Assembly: GCA_040506895.1 (NCBI GenBank)
Contig: JBEVVY010000001.1
Coordinates: forward strand, 1,054,001-1,118,000
Length of the DNA: 64,000 nt
Reading direction: 5' to 3'
From: Sedimenticola_A sp040506895
GTDB lineage: Bacteria > Pseudomonadota > Gammaproteobacteria > Chromatiales > Chromatiaceae
Below, in pieces: positions 56,539 to 64,000 of this stretch. The notes under the pieces are model-generated. The model had not been told where the DNA came from, searched no databases, and worked only from the letters and a program-made list of their open reading frames with translations. The position numbers and the translations under genes were made by a program. Within the stretch, counting starts at the first letter, position 1, and each line of letters opens with the position of its first letter.

Positions 56539-59500
56539 TCAGCCGGCGACGGCACTCCCCTGCTCCGCGCTCTGCTTGCGTGGTCCGTAGACCACCTCCA
56601 CCTGCCCGTTGCCGAGCATGCGCTCCAGGCGTTTGAGGAGCTCATCGGTGGGCCTGATCCGCCAGTCATCACCGAGCATCATGGTGCCCTTGGCGGAGGG
56701 CCCGGCATAGGTCAGGCGCAGCCCGCAGCTTCCTCCCTTGTAGGTGGTGAGCAGCTGACCCAGCTCGCGGGTGAAATCGCCGGGTGAGTATCTGCCGTCC
56801 ATGAAGATGGAGCGGTCGGCCTGCAGGCGCAGGTAGCCTGCATTGGCCTCCCTGGCCTGCTCGAACTCCAGCAGGTGATCGACGCGGATACTCAGGCCAC
56901 CGCGGTACTCGTCATAGTTGAGGCTGCCGGTGACCACCAGGATCTTGTCACCGACCAGCTGCTCCCGGTAGGTCTCGTAGACCTCGGAGAAGAGTGTCGC
57001 CTCGATTCTTCCCGTGCGGTCGTCGAGTGTGACCGTGCCCATGCGCCCGCGCTGGGTCTGGCGGTGACTGACCGCAAGTGCCAGGCCCGCCACCATCACC
57101 CTCGGGCCGCCCCGTCGGCGGAAGCCACCCTCGCCGTTGCCGCCACCATCCAGGGCGAGATTGGCTATGCGGGTACAGCCGAGACCGGAGAGTTCGGATT
57201 CATAGCGATCGATGGGGTGCCCGGTGAGGTAGAGCCCCAGGGTCTCCTTCTCTCCCTGCAGGCGTATCTCATCATCCCACTCCTCGGCATCCTTCGGCAC
57301 CACCTGGAGATCGGCTCCCATCTGGGGCTCGGGATCGGCCATGCCGAACAGGTCGTCCTGGCCCGCCGCCTGCATGGCGTGGTGCTGCTCCGCCATCTTC
57401 AGGGCGAGGGGCAGCTGTGCCATCAGGCTTGCCCGGTTGGCCCCCAGCTCGTCCAGGGCGCCGGCACGGATAAGGGACTCGAGCACCCGCCGGTTGGCCT
57501 TGCGCAGATCGATGCGCCGGCAGAATTCAAACAGGTCGCCGTAGGTCCCGCCGGACTGGCGCCCCTCAATGATACTTTCAATGGCCGATTCACCGACCCC
57601 CTTGATGGCGCCCAGGCCGTATATCACGGTGTCGTCGCCGTCCACCGTGAACATGAACTCGGAGTGGTTGACGTGGGGCGGATCCACCTTCAGCTTCATC
57701 GAGCGGCACTCCTCGATCAGCGTCACCACCTTCTCCGTGGTATCCATATCCGCCGACAGTACGGCGGCCATGAAGGCTGCTGGATAGTGGGCCTTGAGCC
57801 ACATGGTGTGGTAGGAGACCAGCGCATAGGCGGCTGAGTGGGACTTGTTGAAGCCGTAACCGGCGAACTTCTCCATCAGGTCGAAGATATAGGTGGCGGT
57901 ATCGGCATCGACGCCACGCTCCACCGCACCGGTGCGGAAGATCTCGCCCTGCTTCTTCATCTCCTCGGGCTTCTTCTTACCCATTGCACGGCGCAGCAGG
58001 TCGGCACCCCCCAGGCTGTAGCCGGCCAGCACCTGGGCAATCTGCATCACCTGCTCCTGGTAGAGAATCACCCCGTAGGTGGATTTCAGGATCGGCTCCA
58101 GGTCCGGGTGGGGATAGACCACCTCCTGGTGACCGTGCTTACGGGCGATGAAGTCATCCACCATGCCCGATTGCAGGGGGCCGGGACGAAACAGGGCGAC
58201 CAGCGCGGTGATGTCGTCGAAACAGTCGGGCTGGAGTTTCTTGATCAGCTCCTTCATGCCGCGGGATTCAAGCTGGAAAACGGCGGTGGTCTCGCAGTTC
58301 TTCAGCAGCCTGAAAGAGGCTTCGTCATCCATCGGGATGGCAGCGATATCCACCGGCCCCTCTCCCTGTGCCTGGCGCTCGGCATTGACGGTTTTCAGTG
58401 CCCAGTCGACGATGGTCAGGGTGCGCAGGCCGAGGAAGTCGAACTTCACCAGGCCGACCTGCTCGACGTCGTCCTTGTCGAACTGGGTGACCAGGTTCTC
58501 TCCTCCCGGCTCACAGTAGAGCGGGGTGAAATCGGTCAGCTTGCCCGGGGCGATCACCACGCCGCCGGCATGTTTGCCGGCGTTGCGGGAGAGCCCCTCC
58601 AGTTTCTTGGCCATATCGATCAGGGCGGTGACCTCTTCATCACCCTTGTAGGCCAGGCCCAGGTCCTCGCTCTCCTTCAGCGCCTTGTCCAGGGTCATGC
58701 CGATCTCGAACGGGATCATCTTGGCGACCCTGTCGGTAAAACCGTACGGGTGGCCCAGTACACGCCCCACATCACGCACCACGGCCTTGGCCGCCATCGA
58801 ACCGTAGGTGATGATCTGCGAGACCGAGTCGCGACCGTAGCGCTGGGCCACGTAATCGATCACCCGGTCACGGTTGTCCATGCAGAAGTCGACATCGAAG
58901 TCCGGCATGGAGACACGCTCGGGATTGAGAAACCGCTCGAACAGCAGGTCGTGTTCAATGGGGTCGAGGTCGGTGATCTTGAGCGCATAGGCGACGATGG
59001 AGCCGGCACCCGAACCACGGCCCGGCCCCACCGGTATGCCGTTGTCCTTCGCCCACTGGATAAAGTCTGCAACGATCAGGAAGTAACCCGGGAAGCCCAT
59101 CTGGTTGATCACATCGAGTTCGATCTGCAGACGATCCTCGTAGACCTTGCGTTGCGCGGCGTACTCGGGATCCGCCTTGTCGAGTATCCGCTCCAGGCGC
59201 CACTCGAGACCTCTGTAGGACTCCGCAGTGAAGAACTCCTCGATGGTCATCCCCTTTGGAATGGGGAAGTCGGGCAGGAAATTCTTGCCGAGGGTGAGCT
59301 CTATATTGCAGCGCTTGGCGATCTCCACACTGTTCTCCAGCGCCTCCGGAATATCCGAGAAGAGCTCGTACATCTCTTCCGGGGTACGCAGGTACTGCTG
59401 GTCGCTGTAGTTCTTGGGACGTCTCGGATCGTCCAGTGTCCGGCCTTCATGAATGCAGACCCTCACCTCGTGGGCCTCGAAATCCCTACCGCCAAGGAAG

Positions 59501-60108
59501 CGCACATCGTTGGTCGCCACGACGGGTACTGCCATGGCCTGGGCCAGTTCGACAGTGGCGTGCAGGCAATCCTCCTCGTCCGGTCGCCCGGTACGATGGA
59601 TCTCCAGGTAGAATCGGTCTCCGAATATCGCCAGCCACTCCTGGAGCAGCTCCTCGGCATCCTGCCGGTTGCCTGCCAGCAGCGCGCGTCCAATATCACC
59701 GAGCCGCCCGCCCGAGAGGGCGATCACCCCTTCACAGGTGTCCGGTCCGAGCCACTCCCGCTCCATCATGGCCCGGCCCAGGTGCTGGCCCTCGCGGTAA
59801 CTGCGGGAGACCAGTTCGGTCAGGTTGCGGTAGCCGGTGTTGTTCTGTGCCAGGAACACCATGCGGTAGGGATTGTTTGGATCTTCCGGGTCCCTTATCC
59901 AGGCATCGACACCGCAGATCGGTTTCACACCCGCCGCCATTGCCGCCTTGTAGAAGCGCACCAGGGCGAACAGGTTGGACTGGTCGGTTATCGCCACCGC
60001 GGGCATACCCGCCTTGGCCACCTCGCCCACAAGGGGTTTGATACGCACCAGTCCATCGACCAGTGAGTACTCGGAGTGAACCCGCAAATGGACAAACTGT
60101 TTCTGCAT
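56539..60108 (-). CDS. dnaE: DNA polymerase III subunit alpha
   Basis: A 1189-aa replicative polymerase. The N-terminal PHP domain starts HLRVHSEYSLVDGLVRI. The palm carries the catalytic aspartates in PDFDVDFCMDNRDRV (about 395-410), with GPGRGSGAGSIVAY just upstream. The C-terminus has the helix-hairpin-helix and OB-fold (VMVAGLALAVSHR) and a tau-binding tail. It is the essential catalytic subunit of replication. It lies between rnhB and accA, the standard gammaproteobacterial arrangement. Confidence 0.97.
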   Translation of the reverse strand: MQKQFVHLRVHSEYSLVDGLVRIKPLVGEVAKAGMPAVAITDQSNLFALVRFYKAAMAAGVKPICGVDAWIRDPEDPNNPYRMVFLAQNNTGYRNLTELVSRSYREGQHLGRAMMEREWLGPDTCEGVIALSGGRLGDIGRALLAGNRQDAEELLQEWLAIFGDRFYLEIHRTGRPDEEDCLHATVELAQAMAVPVVATNDVRFLGGRDFEAHEVRVCIHEGRTLDDPRRPKNYSDQQYLRTPEEMYELFSDIPEALENSVEIAKRCNIELTLGKNFLPDFPIPKGMTIEEFFTAESYRGLEWRLERILDKADPEYAAQRKVYEDRLQIELDVINQMGFPGYFLIVADFIQWAKDNGIPVGPGRGSGAGSIVAYALKITDLDPIEHDLLFERFLNPERVSMPDFDVDFCMDNRDRVIDYVAQRYGRDSVSQIITYGSMAAKAVVRDVGRVLGHPYGFTDRVAKMIPFEIGMTLDKALKESEDLGLAYKGDEEVTALIDMAKKLEGLSRNAGKHAGGVVIAPGKLTDFTPLYCEPGGENLVTQFDKDDVEQVGLVKFDFLGLRTLTIVDWALKTVNAERQAQGEGPVDIAAIPMDDEASFRLLKNCETTAVFQLESRGMKELIKKLQPDCFDDITALVALFRPGPLQSGMVDDFIARKHGHQEVVYPHPDLEPILKSTYGVILYQEQVMQIAQVLAGYSLGGADLLRRAMGKKKPEEMKKQGEIFRTGAVERGVDADTATYIFDLMEKFAGYGFNKSHSAAYALVSYHTMWLKAHYPAAFMAAVLSADMDTTEKVVTLIEECRSMKLKVDPPHVNHSEFMFTVDGDDTVIYGLGAIKGVGESAIESIIEGRQSGGTYGDLFEFCRRIDLRKANRRVLESLIRAGALDELGANRASLMAQLPLALKMAEQHHAMQAAGQDDLFGMADPEPQMGADLQVVPKDAEEWDDEIRLQGEKETLGLYLTGHPIDRYESELSGLGCTRIANLALDGGGNGEGGFRRRGGPRVMVAGLALAVSHRQTQRGRMGTVTLDDRTGRIEATLFSEVYETYREQLVGDKILVVTGSLNYDEYRGGLSIRVDHLLEFEQAREANAGYLRLQADRSIFMDGRYSPGDFTRELGQLLTTYKGGSCGLRLTYAGPSAKGTMMLGDDWRIRPTDELLKRLERMLGNGQVEVVYGPRKQSAEQGSAVAG

Positions 60109-60228
60109 ATGATCCTGGACTATACGATGGTCGGTGGATTGGCGATCAGCTAATTTTGGTCTCTGTCCGTCGATGACGCAACGGCTATCTGGCGTGGAGG
60201 TTGGGATGCAGGATCCCGTGAAACCACT

Positions 60229-60798
60229 TCACAGCAGACGCTTGACCGGCCCGAACGAACGCCTGTGGATTTCACTCACACCGAGAGTTGCAAGTGCCTC
60301 CATGTGGACCTTGGTGGGATACCCCTTGTGCCTGGCCAGGCCATAGCCGGGGTATTGTTCATCCAGGGCCACCATCTCACGGTCTCTCGCCACCTTGGCG
60401 ATGATCGATGCGGCGCTGATCACGGGTACGGAGTTGTCCCCTCCCACCACAGCCTCTGCAGTACAGGGGAGCCGCGGGCAGCGGTTACCGTCCACCAGCG
60501 CATGGTGGGGTGATACCGACAACCCCTCCACCGCCCGCTGCATCGCCAGCAGGCTGGCCTGGAGGATATTCAGCTCATCGATCTCGTGCACTTCTGCACG
60601 TCCAAGGGACCAGGCCAGTGCCGAGCGCTTGATCTCCTCATCCAGCAGCTCACGCCGCTTTTCGGTCAGTTTCTTGGAATCCGCCAGCCCCTCGATCACG
60701 GTATCGGGGTCAAGTATGACCGCGGCCGCCACCACTGGACCTGCCAGGGGTCCCCGGCCAACCTCGTCGACGCCAGCAATCAGCCTGATATCTGTCAT
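60229..60798 (-). CDS. rnhB: Ribonuclease HII
   Basis: A 189-aa RNase HII with the active-site motif AGVDEVGRGPLAGPVVAAAVIL (Asp and Glu near residues 10-11), a further Asp in HALVDGNRCPRL, and a C-terminal RRSFGPVK. It removes misincorporated ribonucleotides from DNA. Its ATG overlaps the lpxB stop (ATGA), so the two are coupled. Confidence 0.95.
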   Translation of the reverse strand: MTDIRLIAGVDEVGRGPLAGPVVAAAVILDPDTVIEGLADSKKLTEKRRELLDEEIKRSALAWSLGRAEVHEIDELNILQASLLAMQRAVEGLSVSPHHALVDGNRCPRLPCTAEAVVGGDNSVPVISAASIIAKVARDREMVALDEQYPGYGLARHKGYPTKVHMEALATLGVSEIHRRSFGPVKRLL

Positions 60799-61949
60799 TT
60801 CCCCTTGCTCCCGATCAGTTCCAGAACCGCGTCCGCAGCCGTGGAGGCGGCATCCAGGCGCATCTTTTCGTGGATACCGTAATAGACGGCCTGGATCTCC
60901 GCCCGGCGCTCCGGTGACTCAAGCAGCTCCATCAGGGCCGGACCCAACCGCTCAGGTGTGCACTCATGCTGCAGAAACTCGGGAGCCAGCGGTTCCGGTG
61001 AGAGCAGGTTTGCCATGGCGAAATGGGGTATCTTCAGCAGATCGAAGGTCTTCATCAGCCAGTAGGTGAATCCGTGCAGCTGGTACCCCACCACCATCGG
61101 TCGCTTCAACAACAGCGCCTCCAGGGTGGCGGTGCCTGAGGCGGTGAGCACCAGGTCCGCCGAGAGAATGGCATCCCGCGAGTTTCCCTCGACAAGCTGG
61201 ATTGGCAGGTCCGGCGCCAGCCGTTGGATCTCGCTTTCAAATGCCTTGCGAATCCGGCTATTCACCAGGGGTGAGACGAATCGCAGGCCGGGTGACTTTT
61301 CAAGGCACCAGCTTGCGGTCCGGATAAAGGTCTCCGCCAACCCCTTCAACTCGCTCATCCGACTGCCCGGCAGGATGGCGATCACCGGTGCGTCGGCCGG
61401 TACGCCGACTCTTCTCCGCGCTGCCTGGGCGTCGTTCTCCAGGGGTATCTCGTCCGCCAGGGGGTGGCCGACATAGGCGGCAGGGACCTGGTGCTTTCGC
61501 AGGAAGTCGGCTTCAAAAGGAAATATACAGAGCATCAGGTCCACCGCCCGGTGGATCTTTTTAACCCGCTTCTGCCGCCAGGCCCAGACCGTCGGGCTGA
61601 CGAAGTGGGCGGTCTTGATACCCGCTTGGCGCAGCCGTGTCTCCAGTTGAAGATTGAAATCAGGGGCATCCACCCCGATGAAGAGATCCGGCGGACTGTC
61701 CGTAAAGTGACGGTAGAGCCGTTTTCTGGTCTTGAGCAGGGACGGGAGGTGTTTCAGCACCTCGGCCAGCCCCATGACGGGATCCATGACGGCCAGGCTC
61801 CTGCACCCTTCAGAGGCCATGGCAGGCCCTGTCATACCCTCAAAGCTGATATCCGGATTTTTCGAGCGCAGTGCCCGGATCAACGAGGCCCCTAGATGAT
61901 CTCCCGAGACTTCGTTGGCAACGATACCGATTCTGATGCGCTCAGCCAT
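60795..61949 (-). CDS. lpxB: Lipid-A-disaccharide synthase
   Basis: A 384-aa family-19 glycosyltransferase: N-terminal GIVANEVSGDHLGASLIRAL, SPTVWAWRQKRVKKI in the middle and AILPGSRMSELKGLAETF. It joins UDP-2,3-diacylglucosamine and lipid X to form the lipid A disaccharide. It starts 5 bases after the lpxA stop and overlaps rnhB. The complete lpxA/lpxB/lpxD set shows that the organism makes lipopolysaccharide. Confidence 0.96.
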   Translation of the reverse strand: MAERIRIGIVANEVSGDHLGASLIRALRSKNPDISFEGMTGPAMASEGCRSLAVMDPVMGLAEVLKHLPSLLKTRKRLYRHFTDSPPDLFIGVDAPDFNLQLETRLRQAGIKTAHFVSPTVWAWRQKRVKKIHRAVDLMLCIFPFEADFLRKHQVPAAYVGHPLADEIPLENDAQAARRRVGVPADAPVIAILPGSRMSELKGLAETFIRTASWCLEKSPGLRFVSPLVNSRIRKAFESEIQRLAPDLPIQLVEGNSRDAILSADLVLTASGTATLEALLLKRPMVVGYQLHGFTYWLMKTFDLLKIPHFAMANLLSPEPLAPEFLQHECTPERLGPALMELLESPERRAEIQAVYYGIHEKMRLDAASTAADAVLELIGSKGK

Positions 61950-61954
61950 CAGAA

Positions 61955-62725
61955 TCAGCGTACGATGCCGCGGTCACTGTTCTGTAAAAACTCGGTATAG
62001 AGCCCCACCTCCGGAAACTCCTCGGCGAGCTCCTCGAGAGCAGTCCGGGCCTCTTCCAGTTTCAGGCCCCTCATATAGATCAGCTTGTAACCCTTTTTGA
62101 TCGCTGCAATCGCATCCGCGCTGAAGTCCCTGCGCTTGAGACCCTCGGAGTTTATGCCATAGGGTTTCGCGGGGTGGCCGCTGACTGTGACATAGGGAGG
62201 TATATCCTTGTTTACCGCCGAACCCATTGCACAGAAGCTGTGAGCCCCGATGTGGGAGAACTGGTGGGCAATGGTGAAGCCTCCGAGGATGGCCCAGTCA
62301 TCCACCTGGACGTGTCCACCCAGGGAGGCGGCATTGGCCATGATCACGTTGTTGCCGATCTGGCAGTCGTGGGCCACGTGGGTATAGGCCATGAGCAGGT
62401 TGTCATTGCCAATGCGGGTTGCCACCGCATCCTGCATGGTGCCCCGGTTGATGGTGGTGAACTCGCGTATCGTGTTGCGGTCACCAATCTCCAGCCGGGT
62501 CGTCTCCCCTGCGTACTTTTTATCCTGGGGATCCTCGCCGACAGAAGCGAACTGGAAGATCCGGTTGTCGCAACCTATGCTGGTCTCGCCCCGGATCACG
62601 ACATGGGGACCGATCTCTGTTCCCTTACCGATCCGTACACCCGGACCGATAACGGAGAAGGGCCCGACGCTGACGTCATCGTCAAGCTCGGCCTTGGGAT
62701 CGATAACTGCGCGGGAATCGATCAA
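61955..62725 (-). CDS. lpxA: UDP-N-acetylglucosamine acyltransferase
   Basis: A 256-aa left-handed beta-helix acyltransferase with hexapeptide repeats (VGPFSVIGPGVRIGKGTEIGPH), the catalytic histidine region LLMAYTHVAHDCQIG and the LpxA C-terminal helical domain. It starts lipid A synthesis by acylating UDP-GlcNAc. The TTG start with AAGGA upstream gives the typical LIDSRAVIDP N-terminus; a longer ORF would extend into fabZ. The TTG overlaps the fabZ stop (TTGA), so the two are translationally coupled. Confidence 0.94.
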   Translation of the reverse strand: MIDSRAVIDPKAELDDDVSVGPFSVIGPGVRIGKGTEIGPHVVIRGETSIGCDNRIFQFASVGEDPQDKKYAGETTRLEIGDRNTIREFTTINRGTMQDAVATRIGNDNLLMAYTHVAHDCQIGNNVIMANAASLGGHVQVDDWAILGGFTIAHQFSHIGAHSFCAMGSAVNKDIPPYVTVSGHPAKPYGINSEGLKRRDFSADAIAAIKKGYKLIYMRGLKLEEARTALEELAEEFPEVGLYTEFLQNSDRGIVR

Positions 62726-63171
62726 TCGTTGAATTCCTTGGCGGTACACATTATATCTGCGGTCGCGGCAATCTTGCCGTCCACCTTCGCGGTGCATTTG
62801 AAGACACCGATGCCCCGTTTCATGTTGATCAGCGTCACTTCGATCTGCAACTGATCGCCGGGCTCGACAGGGCGTTTGAACCTGGCCTTGTCGATACCCA
62901 CGAAAAGGTAGAGAGAGTTCTCACCGACGGTGGATGGATCGGATTCCATGGCCAGCAGGCCTGTAGCCTGGGCCATCGCTTCGACGATCAGCACGCCGGG
63001 CATCACCGGGCGTATTGGAAAATGGCCATTGAAGAACGGTTCATTGATGCTGACGTTCTTGATGGCGAGAAGCCGCTTGTCTTTTTCAAACTCCAATACC
63101 CGGTCGATCAGCAGAAACGGGTAACGGTGAGGTAAAAGACGCATCACCTTGTGAATATCCATTGTGCTCAA
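62722..63171 (-). CDS. fabZ: 3-hydroxyacyl-ACP dehydratase FabZ
   Basis: A 149-aa hot-dog-fold dehydratase with the catalytic HFPIRPVMPGVLIVEAMAQ region. It removes water from 3-hydroxyacyl-ACP in fatty acid elongation and supplies lipid A precursors. Two starts are possible: the TTG given here, seven bases after AGGAGGGG, which yields MSTMDIHKVMRLLPHRYPF; or the ATG three codons later. It lies between lpxD and lpxA, as in E. coli. Confidence 0.94.
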   Translation of the reverse strand: MSTMDIHKVMRLLPHRYPFLLIDRVLEFEKDKRLLAIKNVSINEPFFNGHFPIRPVMPGVLIVEAMAQATGLLAMESDPSTVGENSLYLFVGIDKARFKRPVEPGDQLQIEVTLINMKRGIGVFKCTAKVDGKIAATADIMCTAKEFND

Positions 63172-63233
63172 AACTTCCCCTCCTGACGTGATTGTGCAAA
63201 CTCCATCACGCCGCACAAATCAAATGCTGATTA

Positions 63234-64000
63234 TCAATCTTCAGCGGGCGTTTCTTCGGCCAGCTGGGCCAGTTGTTTTTCCATCTTTTTCAGACGCTTG
63301 GCCATATCGTCCAACTGCCTTGCCCTGGCAATGGTCTTGCGCCACTGGGCATTGGGCGTGGCGGGCAGGTTGCCGCTGTAGAGACCAGGCTCCTTCACCG
63401 ATCGGCTGACCAGGCTCATGGCTGAAAAATGGGTATTGTCTCCCAGTTCGAGGTGTCCGACCACCACTACGCCACCACCGAAGGTACAGTGACTGCCGAT
63501 AGTTGTTGATCCGGCCACCCCTGTACAACCCGCCATGGCACTGTGGGCTCCCACATGAACGTTGTGCGCAATCTGTATCTGGTTATCCAGTTTCACACCG
63601 TCTTCCAGGATGGTATCGCGCAGAGCGCCGCGATCGATGGTGGTATTGGCCCCGATCTCAACGTCATCCCCCACGATCACGCTGCCCAGTTGCGGGACTT
63701 TCTCCCACACCCCGTTATCACTCGCGAATCCGAAACCGTCGCTGCCGATGACCGCCCCTGGATGGACGACGGCCCGCTTGCCGATCCTGCATGAGCTGCA
63801 GACCGTGACATTGGCCACCAGCCGGCTCCCCTCACCGACAACGGCCCCCTGCTCCAGTACGCAGCCTGGACCGATATAGGCCCCCGCACCGACCTTTGCG
63901 TTGGCTCCGATCACGGCACAGGGTCCGATAAATGCCTCTGCTGCGACCTCGGCAGCGTCATCGACAGATGCCGACGGATGAACACCGCCAACCACCTTGC
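63234..64000 (-). CDS. lpxD: UDP-3-O-acylglucosamine N-acyltransferase, 5' end outside window
   Basis: The last 250 or so residues of LpxD: hexapeptide-repeat beta-helix with IGPCAVIGANAKVGAGAYIGPG, the catalytic region QIAHNVHVGAHSAMAG and a C-terminal coiled coil (MAKRLKKMEKQLAQL). It adds the second hydroxy-acyl chain to the lipid A precursor. The N-terminal roughly 90 residues lie beyond the window edge, so the apparent GTG start near the edge is not the real one. It lies upstream of fabZ on the same strand. Confidence 0.95.
   Translation of the reverse strand, partial: KVVGGVHPSASVDDAAEVAAEAFIGPCAVIGANAKVGAGAYIGPGCVLEQGAVVGEGSRLVANVTVCSSCRIGKRAVVHPGAVIGSDGFGFASDNGVWEKVPQLGSVIVGDDVEIGANTTIDRGALRDTILEDGVKLDNQIQIAHNVHVGAHSAMAGCTGVAGSTTIGSHCTFGGGVVVVGHLELGDNTHFSAMSLVSRSVKEPGLYSGNLPATPNAQWRKTIARARQLDDMAKRLKKMEKQLAQLAEETPAED

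Noticed and set aside
57838..60066. 742-codon plus-strand ORF opposite dnaE
   Set aside because: It mirrors the codons of dnaE on the other strand and has no domain or start signal; dnaE has all polymerase motifs.

Overview
The window looks like part of a GC-rich gammaproteobacterial chromosome, most likely a sulfur-oxidising, respiring bacterium of the Chromatiales / Sedimenticola / Thiodiazotropha kind. This rests on the housekeeping order lpxD-fabZ-lpxA-lpxB-rnhB-dnaE-accA-tilS, a flavocytochrome c-type sulfide dehydrogenase module, a TusA-like sulfurtransferase, several c-type cytochromes, and cyclic-nucleotide and c-di-GMP signalling genes. The taxonomic placement is inference.

Layout. 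1-5.2 kb: a DUF1513 Tat-exported protein, then a Fur box and a hemP plus ferric-iron ABC transporter cluster. 5.3-9.6 kb: a membrane GGDEF/EAL protein and a methyltransferase. 9.6-11.5 kb: an AT-richer MFS transporter gene stopped by one in-frame TGA, a direct repeat on both sides of it, a 44-aa membrane peptide and a long dyad. 11.6-15.8 kb: an operon for a nine-heme cytochrome c / cytochrome b fusion, a diheme cytochrome and an FccB-like flavoprotein, behind an FNR/DNR-type palindrome. 15.9-18.7 kb: a CHASE2 adenylate cyclase with a FecR-like partner. 18.7-19.4 kb: a diheme cytochrome c gene stopped by one in-frame TGA.

19.98-23.98 kb: a run of short, AT-richer, same-strand ORFs separated by attC-like sites. 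I read this as an integron gene-cassette array without an integrase in view. An IS3-family element sits in one cassette. Removing the element and one copy of a 4-bp near-duplication restores an in-frame 121-aa ORF.

24.1-31.8 kb: a three-gene exported operon with a C11 (clostripain) peptidase and a repeated shared domain, then small periplasmic proteins. 31.9-38.8 kb: leuA facing an Lrp-type regulator, a TusA-like protein, thrH, an RpfC-like hybrid kinase and mobA. 38.8-43.2 kb: an hrpB pseudogene cut by an IS21-family element. 43.2-45.5 kb: a membrane-anchored, Rad50/YhaN-like ATPase coupled to two small proteins. 45.8-55.3 kb: an RNB nuclease, ygfZ, HDOD, lysS, prfB (with its normal programmed frameshift), a cNMP-binding/rhodanese fusion and tilS. 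55.5-64 kb: accA, dnaE, rnhB, lpxB, lpxA, fabZ and the start-less end of lpxD.

Three points deserve attention: the cassette array with its dissectable IS insertion; the unusual sulfide-type respiratory operon; and the signs of gene decay (two CGA-to-TGA-like stops, a frameshift and IS-truncated genes). No rRNA, tRNA or CRISPR array was seen.
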